Shown: one piece after another, positions 33,207-41,209 of the stretch
How the letters are laid out: the number at the start of each line of letters is the position of its first letter
Position numbering within the stretch: position 1 is the stretch's first letter
Source: Firmicutes bacterium ASF500
Lineage (GTDB): Bacteria; Bacillota; Clostridia; Oscillospirales; Oscillospiraceae
Reading direction: 5' to 3'
Length of the DNA stretch: 64,000 bases
NCBI GenBank assembly: GCA_000492175.2
Contig: CP097573.1
Span: 3,348,001 to 3,412,000, forward strand
Notes under the pieces: generated by a model
What the model saw: the letters and a program-made list of their open reading frames with translations, nothing else
Databases searched by the model: none
Told to the model about the DNA's origin: nothing
Program-made: the position numbers and the translations under genes

Positions 33207-34185
33207 AGGCCACCTCCGGGAACACGCTGGCGGCATAGTCCTCAAACAGAGCCGTATATTCCGGGAACATATCGCTGCTGAACTTCAAGTATTTTTCCGT
33301 TCCGTCCATATCATAGTGTCCAAGAAATACGGACAAATAGGGGATGGAGTTTTCCGCAGAGCGTCCCGCCTGTTCCGCTTGGGCAAAAGACTTTATGGCA
33401 AACAGGTGCCGGAGGTTATGCAGGCATTGCCCCCTTGTGTGGGGTTGGGGTTCCTGGTAGATCCCCGTTGCTTTCAGGATCGCCATGAAGCATTGCGATA
33501 CGGCGCTATGTGTCAGATGCTGACCTGGAAGCCGGCCTGGAAAAAGGAAAGTATCGCAGTTCTGCGTTAGCTCCATGGCTGTGCAGTATTGGCAGAGCAT
33601 AGACGAAAGAGAATCGTGCATAGGGACAAGCCGCTGCTTTTTATTTTTGGTATTCTTCAGCAACACTGTGCCTCGCTCAAAATCAATGTCACCAACGCGA
33701 ACCTGGAGCAGCTCTCCAATCCGAAAACCGCAGCCGTAAAGCATCCGCAGGATCATAGGAAATTTCACCTGAAACAAAACATTGGCGTTTGGCGCTTTTG
33801 GCAGGGGAAGCGTGTCAGCAGCGGCGAATATCCGCTCTATTTCATCCTCGGAGAAGATATACGGGATGTAGGATTCCGCCACTTTGGGAACCCGTGGGAT
33901 AAATACCGGAACGCCGCAGTATTGCAGATATTTCAGAAAATTCCGCAGGTATCCCACCTTGTCGGCAACAGTTTTCCTTGCGTTGGAGGCAAACAGGCTT
34001 TGAATCCAGGCGTTCACTACATCCTCTGAAACAGATTTTTCCATACAGCCATATGCGGTGAAGAACCGGTCAAAGGAACCCAGGATTCTGCAATCACCAG
34101 CGTAGGTTTCCGCCCCCACGGTCTTTTTCCGCATCGCAAGAAAATCCGTCAGTTCTTCCTGAAACGGACTGAGAAATTCTTTCAA
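33196..34185 (-). CDS. RIT tyrosine recombinase, second gene
   Basis: 329 residues, ATG overlapping the first gene's stop by 4 bp. N-terminal core-binding domain, then Arg in GCGFRIGELLQVRVGDID, HxxR in HNLRHLFAIKSF and the C-terminal FLGHYDMDGTEKYLKF with Tyr. A Cys-containing insertion (MLCQYCTAMELTQNCDTFLF) separates the blocks, as is usual in the second RIT protein. Acts with its two neighbours; individual roles of RIT proteins are not settled. Confidence 0.88.
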   Translation of the reverse strand: MKEFLSPFQEELTDFLAMRKKTVGAETYAGDCRILGSFDRFFTAYGCMEKSVSEDVVNAWIQSLFASNARKTVADKVGYLRNFLKYLQYCGVPVFIPRVPKVAESYIPYIFSEDEIERIFAAADTLPLPKAPNANVLFQVKFPMILRMLYGCGFRIGELLQVRVGDIDFERGTVLLKNTKNKKQRLVPMHDSLSSMLCQYCTAMELTQNCDTFLFPGRLPGQHLTHSAVSQCFMAILKATGIYQEPQPHTRGQCLHNLRHLFAIKSFAQAEQAGRSAENSIPYLSVFLGHYDMDGTEKYLKFSSDMFPEYTALFEDYAASVFPEVAYET

Positions 34186-35123
34186 GCGTTCTCCCTCCCG
34201 CCAGAAAGGAATTTTGCGAAATATCCGGTCGTCTCCGGAACCGCAAGCGCATAGACGCGGAGCCGTTCTACATCCAGCTTTGCATAGCTCTTGATTGCGT
34301 TTACATCGGTATGCCCCAGGGTGTTTCTCACGACCTCATATGGAACATCGTCATTTACCATGGAACTGGCCAGCGATGCCCGAAATGCGTGGGGGCCGCA
34401 TTTGCGTCCGCCCGGTACGATACCGGCAGAACGGATGGCGGCAGCTGTCAGTTTCCCCAAAAGCTGCACCGAGATATGGGAGAATGGGGGCTTCAAGCTG
34501 AGAAAAACGTATTCACTGTCACTGGAGGCTCGTTCATGCTCAAGATAATCCAAAAGCGCCGCCTTGATTTCCGGCAGCATGGGCAAAGACAATGGAGCAG
34601 CGGTTTTCTGCTGTGTCAGGCAGATCGTGTTTCTTTTGAAATCCAATTCCTCAAACGTCAGGGTGGCAATGTCACCGCCCCGAATCCCCAAACGGGTCGC
34701 CAGCAGCAGCGCGGCATAATCCCTCTTTCCGTGTGGCCCTTGCCTGTCCACTGCCGCCTCAATCCGCCGGATCTCTGCTTCCGAATATACCGGGGGCATG
34801 GGCTGGGGCCGTTTGAAAAGCGGCACGATGCAGGAATAATCGCGCTGGGTATATCCTTCCTCCGCGAGAAACCGCAGAAATGTATGGATAGCGGACAGAT
34901 AGTAGTTGCTTTTCAAAGCGAGGCAAGCACAGGAAACCTCATGCGGCCCAATATCCGCAGCTCCTGTCACCCCTGCATCCTCTAACCCTTTCAGAAAACG
35001 CTGGGCCAATTTCCAATAGAGCTGCACACTACCTTCCCGAAGCCCATTCCTTCTGCAATGATCCGCATAAGCTTCCAGGAGCCTTCCCAGCGAGGTTTCC
35101 AGAATGATGTCCTCTCGCCGCAT
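34182..35123 (-). CDS. RIT tyrosine recombinase, first gene
   Basis: 313 residues from ATG 35123, 7 bp after an AAGGAGG site. N-domain (about 10-110), Arg in RLGIRGGDIATLTFEELD, HxxR box HAFRASLASSMV, and LGHTDVNAIKSYAKLD with Tyr. The first of three coupled genes; its leader contains the inner part of the split right terminal repeat and lies only about 60 bp from the junction with the inserted element. Confidence 0.88.
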   Translation of the reverse strand: MRREDIILETSLGRLLEAYADHCRRNGLREGSVQLYWKLAQRFLKGLEDAGVTGAADIGPHEVSCACLALKSNYYLSAIHTFLRFLAEEGYTQRDYSCIVPLFKRPQPMPPVYSEAEIRRIEAAVDRQGPHGKRDYAALLLATRLGIRGGDIATLTFEELDFKRNTICLTQQKTAAPLSLPMLPEIKAALLDYLEHERASSDSEYVFLSLKPPFSHISVQLLGKLTAAAIRSAGIVPGGRKCGPHAFRASLASSMVNDDVPYEVVRNTLGHTDVNAIKSYAKLDVERLRVYALAVPETTGYFAKFLSGGRENA

Positions 35124-35184
35124 TTTCACATCCTCCTTATAATGTTGATTCAGCTCACCGCTGTACAGACATTATAAAGCACAA

Positions 35185-35218
35185 AAAATAATCCGAGAAG
35201 TTTTTGCTGAAAGCCTTG
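35185..35218 (-). repeat. RIT right terminal repeat, inner part
   Basis: 34 bp identical to the complement of 32140-32173. It ends with the 10-bp core GAAAGCCTTG; sequence to the right belongs to the inserted element. Confidence 0.93.
35209..35218 (+). other. attL: Left attachment core of the mobilizable element
   Basis: GAAAGCCTTG, directly repeated at 62065-62074. The empty site preserved in the left RIT terminus has one copy, so this 10-bp identity delimits the insertion. Strand exchange by the large serine recombinase must lie within it. Confidence 0.88.
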
Positions 35219-35310
35219 GATTTACACTCGTAAAGAACCATTTATAAAACGACAATATTTACGAGCAGTCACCAAAAAACTAATCCTTTGTGACAAAATC
35301 GAACATCCAG

Positions 35311-35342
35311 AAAAAAACACGATTTGACAATCGTGTTTTTTT
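35311..35342 (+). terminator. Leader terminator before repA
   Basis: Perfect 14-bp stem (AAAAAAACACGATT with its complement), 4-nt loop TGAC, ending in seven T, only about 8 bp before the repA ribosome site. It can stop transcription from outside the element or act as an attenuator for the whole operon. No peptide or tRNA-sensing leader was recognised. Confidence 0.85.
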
Positions 35343-35366
35343 CATGCCCAAAAGGAGGCAGCAACT

Positions 35367-36308
35367 ATGCCGGATATGAAATTACCAAGCTATTTTTACG
35401 GCGATGAGGCGATGCAGTTTACCTATTTCCGTATCCCCTGCCAGCTTATCACCCACCCCCGGTTTAAGCACCTCTCCACAGACTCCAAGCTGCTCTATGG
35501 GATGCTGCTTGACCGCATGAGCCTGTCCATCAAAAACGAATGGTACGACGATACCGGGCGCGTCTACATTTACTACACTGTAGACGAGGTATGCAGCAAT
35601 CTGAACTGCGGGCGGGACAAGGCCATGAGGCTGCTGGCCGAGCTGGACACCGGCAAGGGCGTCGGTCTGATCGAGCGGAAGAAGCAGGGCCAGGGCAAGC
35701 CCACCCGGATATATGTCAAGCGTTTCACCACACAGGAGATACCTCCCCAGCCTGAGAAGAAGCCGGAGCCTCCCGCGCCACCTCCTGGCGTCGAGTTTGC
35801 CGACGTGCAGAAGTCGGATTTTCCGACCTCAAGACGCCGCAAAAATCCACCTCAAGAAGTCGAGGAAACCGACCCTAATCAAACTAAAAGAAATCAACTT
35901 GATTTTATCCAGCCTGATCCATCCATCTATCCCCCAGCCCCCAGCGGGTGGCAAATGGGGATTGATCGATGCGAGGTGAGAGAGGAAGTCAAAGAAAATA
36001 TCGAATATGAGCATTTACGGCAGGAGCTTCCCTACGACGATGTGGAGAGCCTTTTGGAGCTGATTGTGGACGTGTTGAGCAGCACGGCCTCCACCATACG
36101 GATTGGCGGTGAAGTCTTACCTGTGGATGCTGTCAGGCGGCGCTTTCGCCAGCTTGACAGCGAACATATCAAGTACATCATCGACTCCATGAGCCAGACA
36201 ACCACAAAAATCAATAACATCCGGGCCTATCTGCTGACGGCGCTTTACAACGCGCCTATCACGATAGGCCCTTACTATTCCGCCGCCGTCCGGCACGATT
36301 TTGGTTAA
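35367..36308 (+). CDS. repA: RepA-type replication initiator
   Basis: 313 residues. The N-terminal RepA_N domain (about 10-120: FYGDEAMQFTYFRIPCQLIT, then YYTVDEVCSNLNCGRDKAMR winged helix) is followed by a Pro/Glu-rich linker and a C-terminal helical domain (about 220-310), probably DUF6017, with QTTTKINNIRAYLLTALYNA. Such proteins start autonomous replication of the circular intermediate of Clostridia elements. ATG 35367 has an AAAGGAGG site. The stop codon lies in the first palindrome. Confidence 0.85.
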   Translation: MPDMKLPSYFYGDEAMQFTYFRIPCQLITHPRFKHLSTDSKLLYGMLLDRMSLSIKNEWYDDTGRVYIYYTVDEVCSNLNCGRDKAMRLLAELDTGKGVGLIERKKQGQGKPTRIYVKRFTTQEIPPQPEKKPEPPAPPPGVEFADVQKSDFPTSRRRKNPPQEVEETDPNQTKRNQLDFIQPDPSIYPPAPSGWQMGIDRCEVREEVKENIEYEHLRQELPYDDVESLLELIVDVLSSTASTIRIGGEVLPVDAVRRRFRQLDSEHIKYIIDSMSQTTTKINNIRAYLLTALYNAPITIGPYYSAAVRHDFG

Positions 36309-36331
36309 TGCGTCTCACCGTGAGACGCATT
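36307..36331 (+). repeat. 25-bp palindrome, copy 1
   Basis: Perfect arms AATGCGTCTCA and complement around CCG, followed by a T run and then the GGAGGG ribosome site of the next gene. Contains the last bases of the repA stop codon. Confidence 0.92.
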
Positions 36332-36348
36332 TTTTGGAGGGAAAGAAG

Positions 36349-36663
36349 ATGCCCGAACACACGATAACGACAGATTGCGTCTGGAGAAATTGGCTGGGCG
36401 GGACTGTGGACAGCCTGCCCTTTGCCGCGAAAATCTGCGACATCAATTCCCCGGACGGCATCGACAATGGGCGCGTCCTCAAATTGTTTCTGTACACGGA
36501 GGACGGCGAACAGGAACTCGCCGCCTATGAGCGCGGCTGGTCAATCTATCCGACTGGCAAACAAGAGGCCAGCATGGATGCCCTGATCGCCTACTGCGCC
36601 ACGCTCCCCCCTGCGGATAACTGGCATTTCCGGGCAGGCGGGGAAAACCCAACCTTGTGTTAA
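36349..36663 (+). CDS. Conserved hypothetical element protein
   Basis: 104 residues, start MPEHTITTDCVWRNWLGG, mixed alpha/beta with an Asp-Gly-Ile-Asp-Asn turn and a Cys-containing end. Small proteins of this type regularly sit between repA and parB-like genes of Tn1549-like elements; function unknown. GGAGGG site 8 bp before ATG, immediately after palindrome 1; palindrome 2 follows the stop. Confidence 0.7.
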   Translation: MPEHTITTDCVWRNWLGGTVDSLPFAAKICDINSPDGIDNGRVLKLFLYTEDGEQELAAYERGWSIYPTGKQEASMDALIAYCATLPPADNWHFRAGGENPTLC

Positions 36664-36665
36664 GA

Positions 36666-36690
36666 AATGCGTCTCACCATGAGACGTATT
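36666..36690 (+). repeat. 25-bp palindrome, copy 2 (variant)
   Basis: Right arm reads TGAGACGTATT, and the centre is CCA. As plus-strand RNA the changed outer position is a G-U pair, so the hairpin survives. A T run follows, then the parB-like ribosome site 24 bp on. Confidence 0.85.
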
Positions 36691-36724
36691 TTTTAGCAAA
36701 TATTTTTAATCAGGAGGACTATAA

Positions 36725-38857
36725 ATGGCAAATGAAAACAGCAAAACCCCGACCCAGGCGAAGCCCCAGGTGATCCCGCTGTCCAAAATCCATGACCTGC
36801 CCAACGTGTTCATCGCAAAGCCCCAGGACAAATCGCTGGGCAGTATGGTACTCAGCATTGAGAGCAGCGGCATCAAGGAGCCTGTCATTCTGCGCCAGCG
36901 GGACGACGGCGAGTATCAGCTCTTGTCCGGCTACCGCCGCCGCAGGGCCAGTGAGCTGGCGAAGAAGCCGGACATCCCCGCCCATGTCTATGAGATGACC
37001 ATGCAGGAGGCCATCGCCTACCGCAAGGCGGTGAAGAACAACCCCAACGCTCCCATCCCCGGCAAGCTCCTTGAGCCTGTCCCCGATAAGGATATGACCA
37101 AGAGTGCAGAGGCCCCCGCCGCCCCTGGCGATAAGACCAAGGAGGACAAAAGCCCTGCCGCCCCCGGTGAGAAGCCCAAGGAGGACAAGGCCCCTGCCGC
37201 TCCCGGCGATACGACCAAGGACGACAAGACCCCCGCCGTCCCTGGCGATAAGACCAAGAACGACAAGACCCCTGCCGCCCCCGGCGATACGCCCAAGGAG
37301 GACAAGGCCCCTGCCGCCCCCGGCGAGAAACCCAAGGAGGACAAGGCCCCCGCCGCTCCCGGCGAGAAGCCCAAGGAGGACAAGACCCCCGCCGCTCCCG
37401 GCGAGAAGCCCAAGGAGGACAAGACCCCTGCCGCCCCCGGTGAAAAGGATACACCTACCGTTGCCGAGCTGGAAGCCCAAGCGAAGTCCGGCCAACCCAT
37501 TTCCCTGACTGACCTCGCCAATGCTGACAAAGCGGAGCGAGAGGCCCAAAAAGGCGGTACGGTAGAGACAGACCCTCCCGGTCAGGATAAGGGCGAAGCC
37601 CTGACCGCCGCCAAGGAGGGACCTGCCGGGACTGCTATCACGCAGATTTTTGAGAAGCGCCTCACGGCCCCTGACGAGGCGGCGCGGAAAACTCTGCCCA
37701 CCCCGAAAGAGGGCGAGTCCTATTTCATCACCCTCCACCCGGCCTATCTGGAGAAATCCAGCTACAACAATTTTTCCGTGGATGTTGAAAGCGAGAACTT
37801 CAAGGAGCTTTTGAAATCCATTGAATTGGTGGGCATCAAAGACCCGGTGCTGGCCCGGTTCAACGAAAAGGGCGGGCTGGAAATCCTGTCCGGCCAGCGC
37901 CGCCATATTGCTGCCACCATGCTCAATCAGGCCGTTCCCACCATTATCCAGAAAATTGGCGACGCGGACGCCAAGATCATTGTGGCGGACGGCAACCTGC
38001 ACCGGGACAAAATTTCCAGCTATGACCTGTCCCGCGCCCTGCGGATGAAGATGGAGGGCATGAAGCAGAAGGCGGGCCGCAGAAAGAAAGGCTTTTCCGC
38101 AAATGAGCTGCAAAGCGACGCGAAGCTGGCGCAGGAAATGGGCATGACCGTCTCCAAGCTCAACCGCCTGATCCGTATGTCGGAGGCAATCAAGGGCGTG
38201 TGCGACCTGGTTGACGAGGGCAAGCTCTCCATTTCCACCGCAGCCGAAATGTCCGCGCTGAAGCCCAAGACGCAGGAATCCGTTCTGCACCTGCTTGACC
38301 TGGGCTATAAGACCACCACTGACCGCATTATCCGCATGAAAAAAGCCGAGGGCGAGGGCAAGAAGCTGGACGAAATGGAATTGCGGAAGATTTTGGACGA
38401 TAAGGACATCGCGCCCAAGCAGCCGGAGCCGGTACAGCAGCCGGAGGCCCCCACGACCGGCGCGGCCCCGGAACCCGCTGGCGAACCGGCTCCCCAGCCG
38501 CCTATCCCTGCCTCTCCCGATGTTCCCCAGACCCCGGACACGCCCCCCGCCGCAGACATTCCCCCGTGGGAGGAGCCGGAAAAAGCTCCCGCCCCGGAGC
38601 AGGGCGCTGAACCGCCCGCCCATGATGCTCCCACCCTGGAGAGGGATGACGACCCGTTCAAGGGGACGCAGGAGCGGCCCGAAGTGACCAAGGTGATTTT
38701 GACCGGGGACCGCCTCCGCAAGTATTTCCCCGATGTGTCCATGCCCCCCCGTGAGATTGAGGAAAGCGTGTACTCGGCGCTGGAGGAACGCCGCCAGCGG
38801 CAGATGAAAGAGCAGCAGAAAGCGGCGATTTTCAAGAAAAGCGGTCCGACCCGGTGA
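36725..38857 (+). CDS. Large ParB/KorB-like protein with two ParB boxes
   Basis: 710 residues, about twice a normal ParB. A first ParB-type domain (about 15-105) carries the LLSGYRRRRASEL box. Then come nine 13-residue Ala/Pro/Lys/Glu/Asp repeats (about 131-245), a second ParB-type domain (about 330-430) with the LSGQRRHIAAT box, a helix-turn-helix region (about 455-500: AKLAQEMGMTVSKLNRLIRM), a Pro-rich linker (about 560-630) and a basic C-terminus. ParB proteins bind palindromic centromere or operator sites. No ParA partner gene is visible. It may stabilise the circular form or act as a KorB-like regulator; the dispersed palindromes are possible targets (inference). Confidence 0.82.
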   Translation: MANENSKTPTQAKPQVIPLSKIHDLPNVFIAKPQDKSLGSMVLSIESSGIKEPVILRQRDDGEYQLLSGYRRRRASELAKKPDIPAHVYEMTMQEAIAYRKAVKNNPNAPIPGKLLEPVPDKDMTKSAEAPAAPGDKTKEDKSPAAPGEKPKEDKAPAAPGDTTKDDKTPAVPGDKTKNDKTPAAPGDTPKEDKAPAAPGEKPKEDKAPAAPGEKPKEDKTPAAPGEKPKEDKTPAAPGEKDTPTVAELEAQAKSGQPISLTDLANADKAEREAQKGGTVETDPPGQDKGEALTAAKEGPAGTAITQIFEKRLTAPDEAARKTLPTPKEGESYFITLHPAYLEKSSYNNFSVDVESENFKELLKSIELVGIKDPVLARFNEKGGLEILSGQRRHIAATMLNQAVPTIIQKIGDADAKIIVADGNLHRDKISSYDLSRALRMKMEGMKQKAGRRKKGFSANELQSDAKLAQEMGMTVSKLNRLIRMSEAIKGVCDLVDEGKLSISTAAEMSALKPKTQESVLHLLDLGYKTTTDRIIRMKKAEGEGKKLDEMELRKILDDKDIAPKQPEPVQQPEAPTTGAAPEPAGEPAPQPPIPASPDVPQTPDTPPAADIPPWEEPEKAPAPEQGAEPPAHDAPTLERDDDPFKGTQERPEVTKVILTGDRLRKYFPDVSMPPREIEESVYSALEERRQRQMKEQQKAAIFKKSGPTR
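37115..37455 (+). repeat. Nine tandem 39-bp repeats inside the ParB-like gene
   Basis: Units encode AAPGEKPKEDK plus AP or TP with small changes (D/E, T/P, N/E). The DNA copies are near-identical, so number may vary between strains by slippage or recombination. They make a charged, flexible linker between the two ParB domains. Confidence 0.9.
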
Positions 38858-38943
38858 TGATCAGCCCGGCCAGCAGCCGGATCGTCCCCGCAACGTGCGC
38901 CCAAAGGAGCGCTTTTTTTCTGCCCGAAAGCAGGTGACGGCCC

Positions 38944-39876
38944 GTAGCTGACAAATACTACCACGCCGTCTCCTGCTCAGGGGGCAAGGACTCGACGGCC
39001 ATGCTCCTGCTTATGCTGGAGGCCGGGATGCCCATTGACTGCGTTCTCACGGCGGACACAGGCATGGAATTTCCCGAAATGTACCGCCATTGGGATAAGA
39101 TCGACCAGGTATTGTATCAGGAACGGGGCATCCACCTGACGATCCTGCGCCACTCCAAGGGTTTTGAATGGCTTATGTTCGACCAGCCGAAAGAAAAACC
39201 GAAAACACTTGAAAACCGGGCGAAGCTGGGTGTACCGCCCTATGGGAACGGCTGGCCGGGTATTCGTGTGCGCTGGTGTACCGGCCAGCTCAAGACCCAT
39301 CTGATCGCCAAAGAGGTCAACCGGCTGAAAAAGGAAAAGAACGCCCTGCACTATGTTGGCATAGCGGCAGATGAACCGGCCCGCATAAAGGATGAGATTT
39401 ACCCCCTTGTTGAATGGGGCATCACCGAGGCCCAGGCATTGAAAATCTGCTATGACCGGGGCTTTGACTGGAACGGCCTCTATGAGATTTATCACCGCTG
39501 TTCCTGCTGGTGCTGTCCGTTTCAGCGAATAGGCGAACTAAAAAATCTGCGCTGTTATCACCCGGAGTTGTGGGCCAGACTGCGTGAACTGGACAAGCGG
39601 GCTTTAGACCAATTCGGACACAGCGCATTAGGCCGTTTCAAGGATAACTGGAATGTGGAGCAGTTGGAACATCGTTTTGCCGCTGAGGATGCTGCAAGAA
39701 AGGAGGCCGAGATGGAACAGGATAAGTCCAAGGAAATCCGCGATATGCTCAAGGACGTACCGCCCAAAAATGTGATTATCGCCGTTGACGATCTGCCGCC
39801 CAAAACGCTGGAGCAGCACTTGAAAGACCGTCAGAAAGGGCAGAAAAAGCCTCAAAAGCGGAAGAAAGGCCGCTGA
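38944..39876 (+). CDS. PAPS-reductase-family (PP-loop) protein without usual start codon
   Basis: About 310 residues. The ATP-binding PP-loop SCSGGKDSTAMLLLM is coded at 38968-39012, upstream of the first ATG (39001), so the gene must start earlier. The frame is closed by a TGA at 38935, and the only place for a start after an AGGTGA site is GTA 38944 (or another near-cognate codon). Later motifs: DTGMEFPEMYRH, IRVRWCTGQLK, and CSCWCCPFQR, a Cys cluster typical of the mobile-element branch. These enzymes belong with sulfotransferase/adenylation chemistry and in elements may modify DNA or nucleotides; role unproved. Confidence 0.78.
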   Translation, partial: VADKYYHAVSCSGGKDSTAMLLLMLEAGMPIDCVLTADTGMEFPEMYRHWDKIDQVLYQERGIHLTILRHSKGFEWLMFDQPKEKPKTLENRAKLGVPPYGNGWPGIRVRWCTGQLKTHLIAKEVNRLKKEKNALHYVGIAADEPARIKDEIYPLVEWGITEAQALKICYDRGFDWNGLYEIYHRCSCWCCPFQRIGELKNLRCYHPELWARLRELDKRALDQFGHSALGRFKDNWNVEQLEHRFAAEDAARKEAEMEQDKSKEIRDMLKDVPPKNVIIAVDDLPPKTLEQHLKDRQKGQKKPQKRKKGR

Positions 39877-39893
39877 TTATAAGACAGGGTGGA

Positions 39894-39918
39894 AATGCGT
39901 CTCACCGTGAGACGCATT
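39894..39918 (+). repeat. 25-bp palindrome, copy 3
   Basis: Perfect, centre CCG. It lies between the PAPS-reductase-like and DUF3560 genes; TTTCCATCTTT follows rather than a pure T run. Confidence 0.92.
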
Positions 39919-39956
39919 TCCATCTTTCATGCCGGACTATCAGAGAGGATGATTTT

Positions 39957-40781
39957 TTGAACGACTACGAGCAAAGAAAGCAAGATCGCATTGACCGCCT
40001 CCGCGAAAGGGCGGACAAGGCCCGCGCCCAAAGTGATGCGCTGTCCAGGCAATCCTGGGATATGATTAGCGCAATTCCATCAGGCCAGCCGGTTATGGGC
40101 GCGGCAGACGCACGCTACCGCGAAAGGGCAGGCAATAAAATGCGCCAGTCCGTCGCGGCATCCGATAAAGCCGACTATTATGAGCGCAGGGCGCAGGCGG
40201 CAGAGAATAACACCGCCATTTCCTCCGATGATCCGGAGGCCATCGCCAAGCTGACGGAAAAGCTGGAGGAACTGAAACAGACCCAGGAATTTATGAAAGC
40301 GGTCAATGCCTATTACAAGAAGAACGGCACCTGCCAGGGCTTTCCCGGCCTGTCCGATGAAGAAGCGGCCAAGCTGGAGGGCGGTATGGAGTACCACCCC
40401 TGGGATAAAAAGCCGTTCGCCTCTTTTGCGTTAAGCAACAATAATCAGAATATCCGCACCACGGAAAAGCGCATCCAGAAACTTACTCAGGCAAAGGAGC
40501 TGGGCTACACCGGCTGGACGTTTGAGGGCGGCAGAGTGGAGGCCAACCAAGACAAAAACCGGCTGCAAATCTTTTTCGATGAAATTCCCAGCGAGGATGT
40601 ACGGCAGGAACTGAAAAGCCGGGGCTTTCGCTGGGCGCGGAGCGAGGGCGCGTGGCAGCGGCAGTTGAGCGATAATGCCATTTACGCCGCCAGCCGGATC
40701 AAGGCCATCCAGCCCACAGACGGAACCAATCCTATAAAAATCCAGCCGAAGCGGAAGAACCAGTCCGGCCCGACACGATAG
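39957..40781 (+). CDS. DUF3560 protein
   Basis: 274 residues from TTG 39957 (GAGAGGA site). N-terminal coiled-coil (about 5-60, RLRERADKARAQSD) and the DUF3560 signature (ARYRERAGNKMRQSVAASDK), then a C-terminal segment with Phe-Asp-Glu-Ile and the Trp-rich RGFRWARSEGAWQRQLS, found in many phage and plasmid anti-host or maintenance proteins. Function not established. Constant neighbour of PAPS-like and DUF3846 genes in this element family. Confidence 0.82.
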   Translation: MNDYEQRKQDRIDRLRERADKARAQSDALSRQSWDMISAIPSGQPVMGAADARYRERAGNKMRQSVAASDKADYYERRAQAAENNTAISSDDPEAIAKLTEKLEELKQTQEFMKAVNAYYKKNGTCQGFPGLSDEEAAKLEGGMEYHPWDKKPFASFALSNNNQNIRTTEKRIQKLTQAKELGYTGWTFEGGRVEANQDKNRLQIFFDEIPSEDVRQELKSRGFRWARSEGAWQRQLSDNAIYAASRIKAIQPTDGTNPIKIQPKRKNQSGPTR

Positions 40782-40792
40782 GAGGCGCATCA

Positions 40793-41203
40793 ATGAATGT
40801 TTTAGTTGTGGAACCCGGCTTTCTTCCCTATGAGAAAGAAATCAATGGCCTTGCCGAAATGCAAAAAACTGTCGGTGGACTTATTCAGGCAATTTACCCA
40901 TTCCAGGAGGAAGTTGCCCTTGTATGTAATGAGAACGGCATATTTGAGGGCTTAGAGTTTAACCGCTCCATCCCGGAACGCAGTTACGGCGGCGTGTTTG
41001 GCACTTTTTTTGTGTGCGGCCTGGGCGAAGAAAATTTTATCTCCCTCACCCCGGAGCAGGTAAAGACCTATAAGGAGCGTTTCAAAAAAGCAGAGGTATT
41101 GATTGCTATGAACGGGGATAAGCCGTTCACGATCAAGGTGGACGCAGACCCCAAATATCCATCGGAACGACCGAGGCAGCCGCGCAAGCCTCCCATAAGG
41201 TAA
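40793..41203 (+). CDS. DUF3846 protein
   Basis: 136 residues opening MNVLVVEPGFLPYEKEINGL, then VGGLIQAIYPFQEEVALVCN, the DUF3846 hallmark, and a basic Pro/Arg tail. AGGAGG site before ATG 40793. Common accessory protein of Clostridia elements and phages, function unknown. Confidence 0.82.
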   Translation: MNVLVVEPGFLPYEKEINGLAEMQKTVGGLIQAIYPFQEEVALVCNENGIFEGLEFNRSIPERSYGGVFGTFFVCGLGEENFISLTPEQVKTYKERFKKAEVLIAMNGDKPFTIKVDADPKYPSERPRQPRKPPIR

Positions 41204-41209
41204 CGTGCC

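Larger units (their letters stand above)
32083..35218 (-). mobile_element. Recombinase-In-Trio (RIT) element, right end displaced
   Basis: Three overlapping tyrosine recombinase genes, all leftward, between 91-bp terminal inverted repeats, the definition of a RIT element. The left repeat is intact (32083-32173). The right repeat is split by the 26.9-kb mobilizable element: its inner 34 bp are at 35185-35218 and its outer 57 bp at 62075-62131. Without the insertion the RIT would be about 3.2 kb. Confidence 0.88.

Noticed and set aside
32184..35123. Tyrosine recombinases as the integrase of the 26.9-kb element
   Set aside because: They lie outside its attachment core, between RIT repeats; the serine recombinase at the opposite end fits the short GAAAGCCTTG core.
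37115..37455. CRISPR or minisatellite origin repeats (iterons)
   Set aside because: 39-bp units are strictly in frame and conserve protein sequence; they are contiguous, without spacers.
36719..38623. Leftward 634-codon frame opposite the ParB-like gene
   Set aside because: Gly/Leu-rich low-complexity shadow generated by the Pro/Ala/Lys repeats on the real strand.
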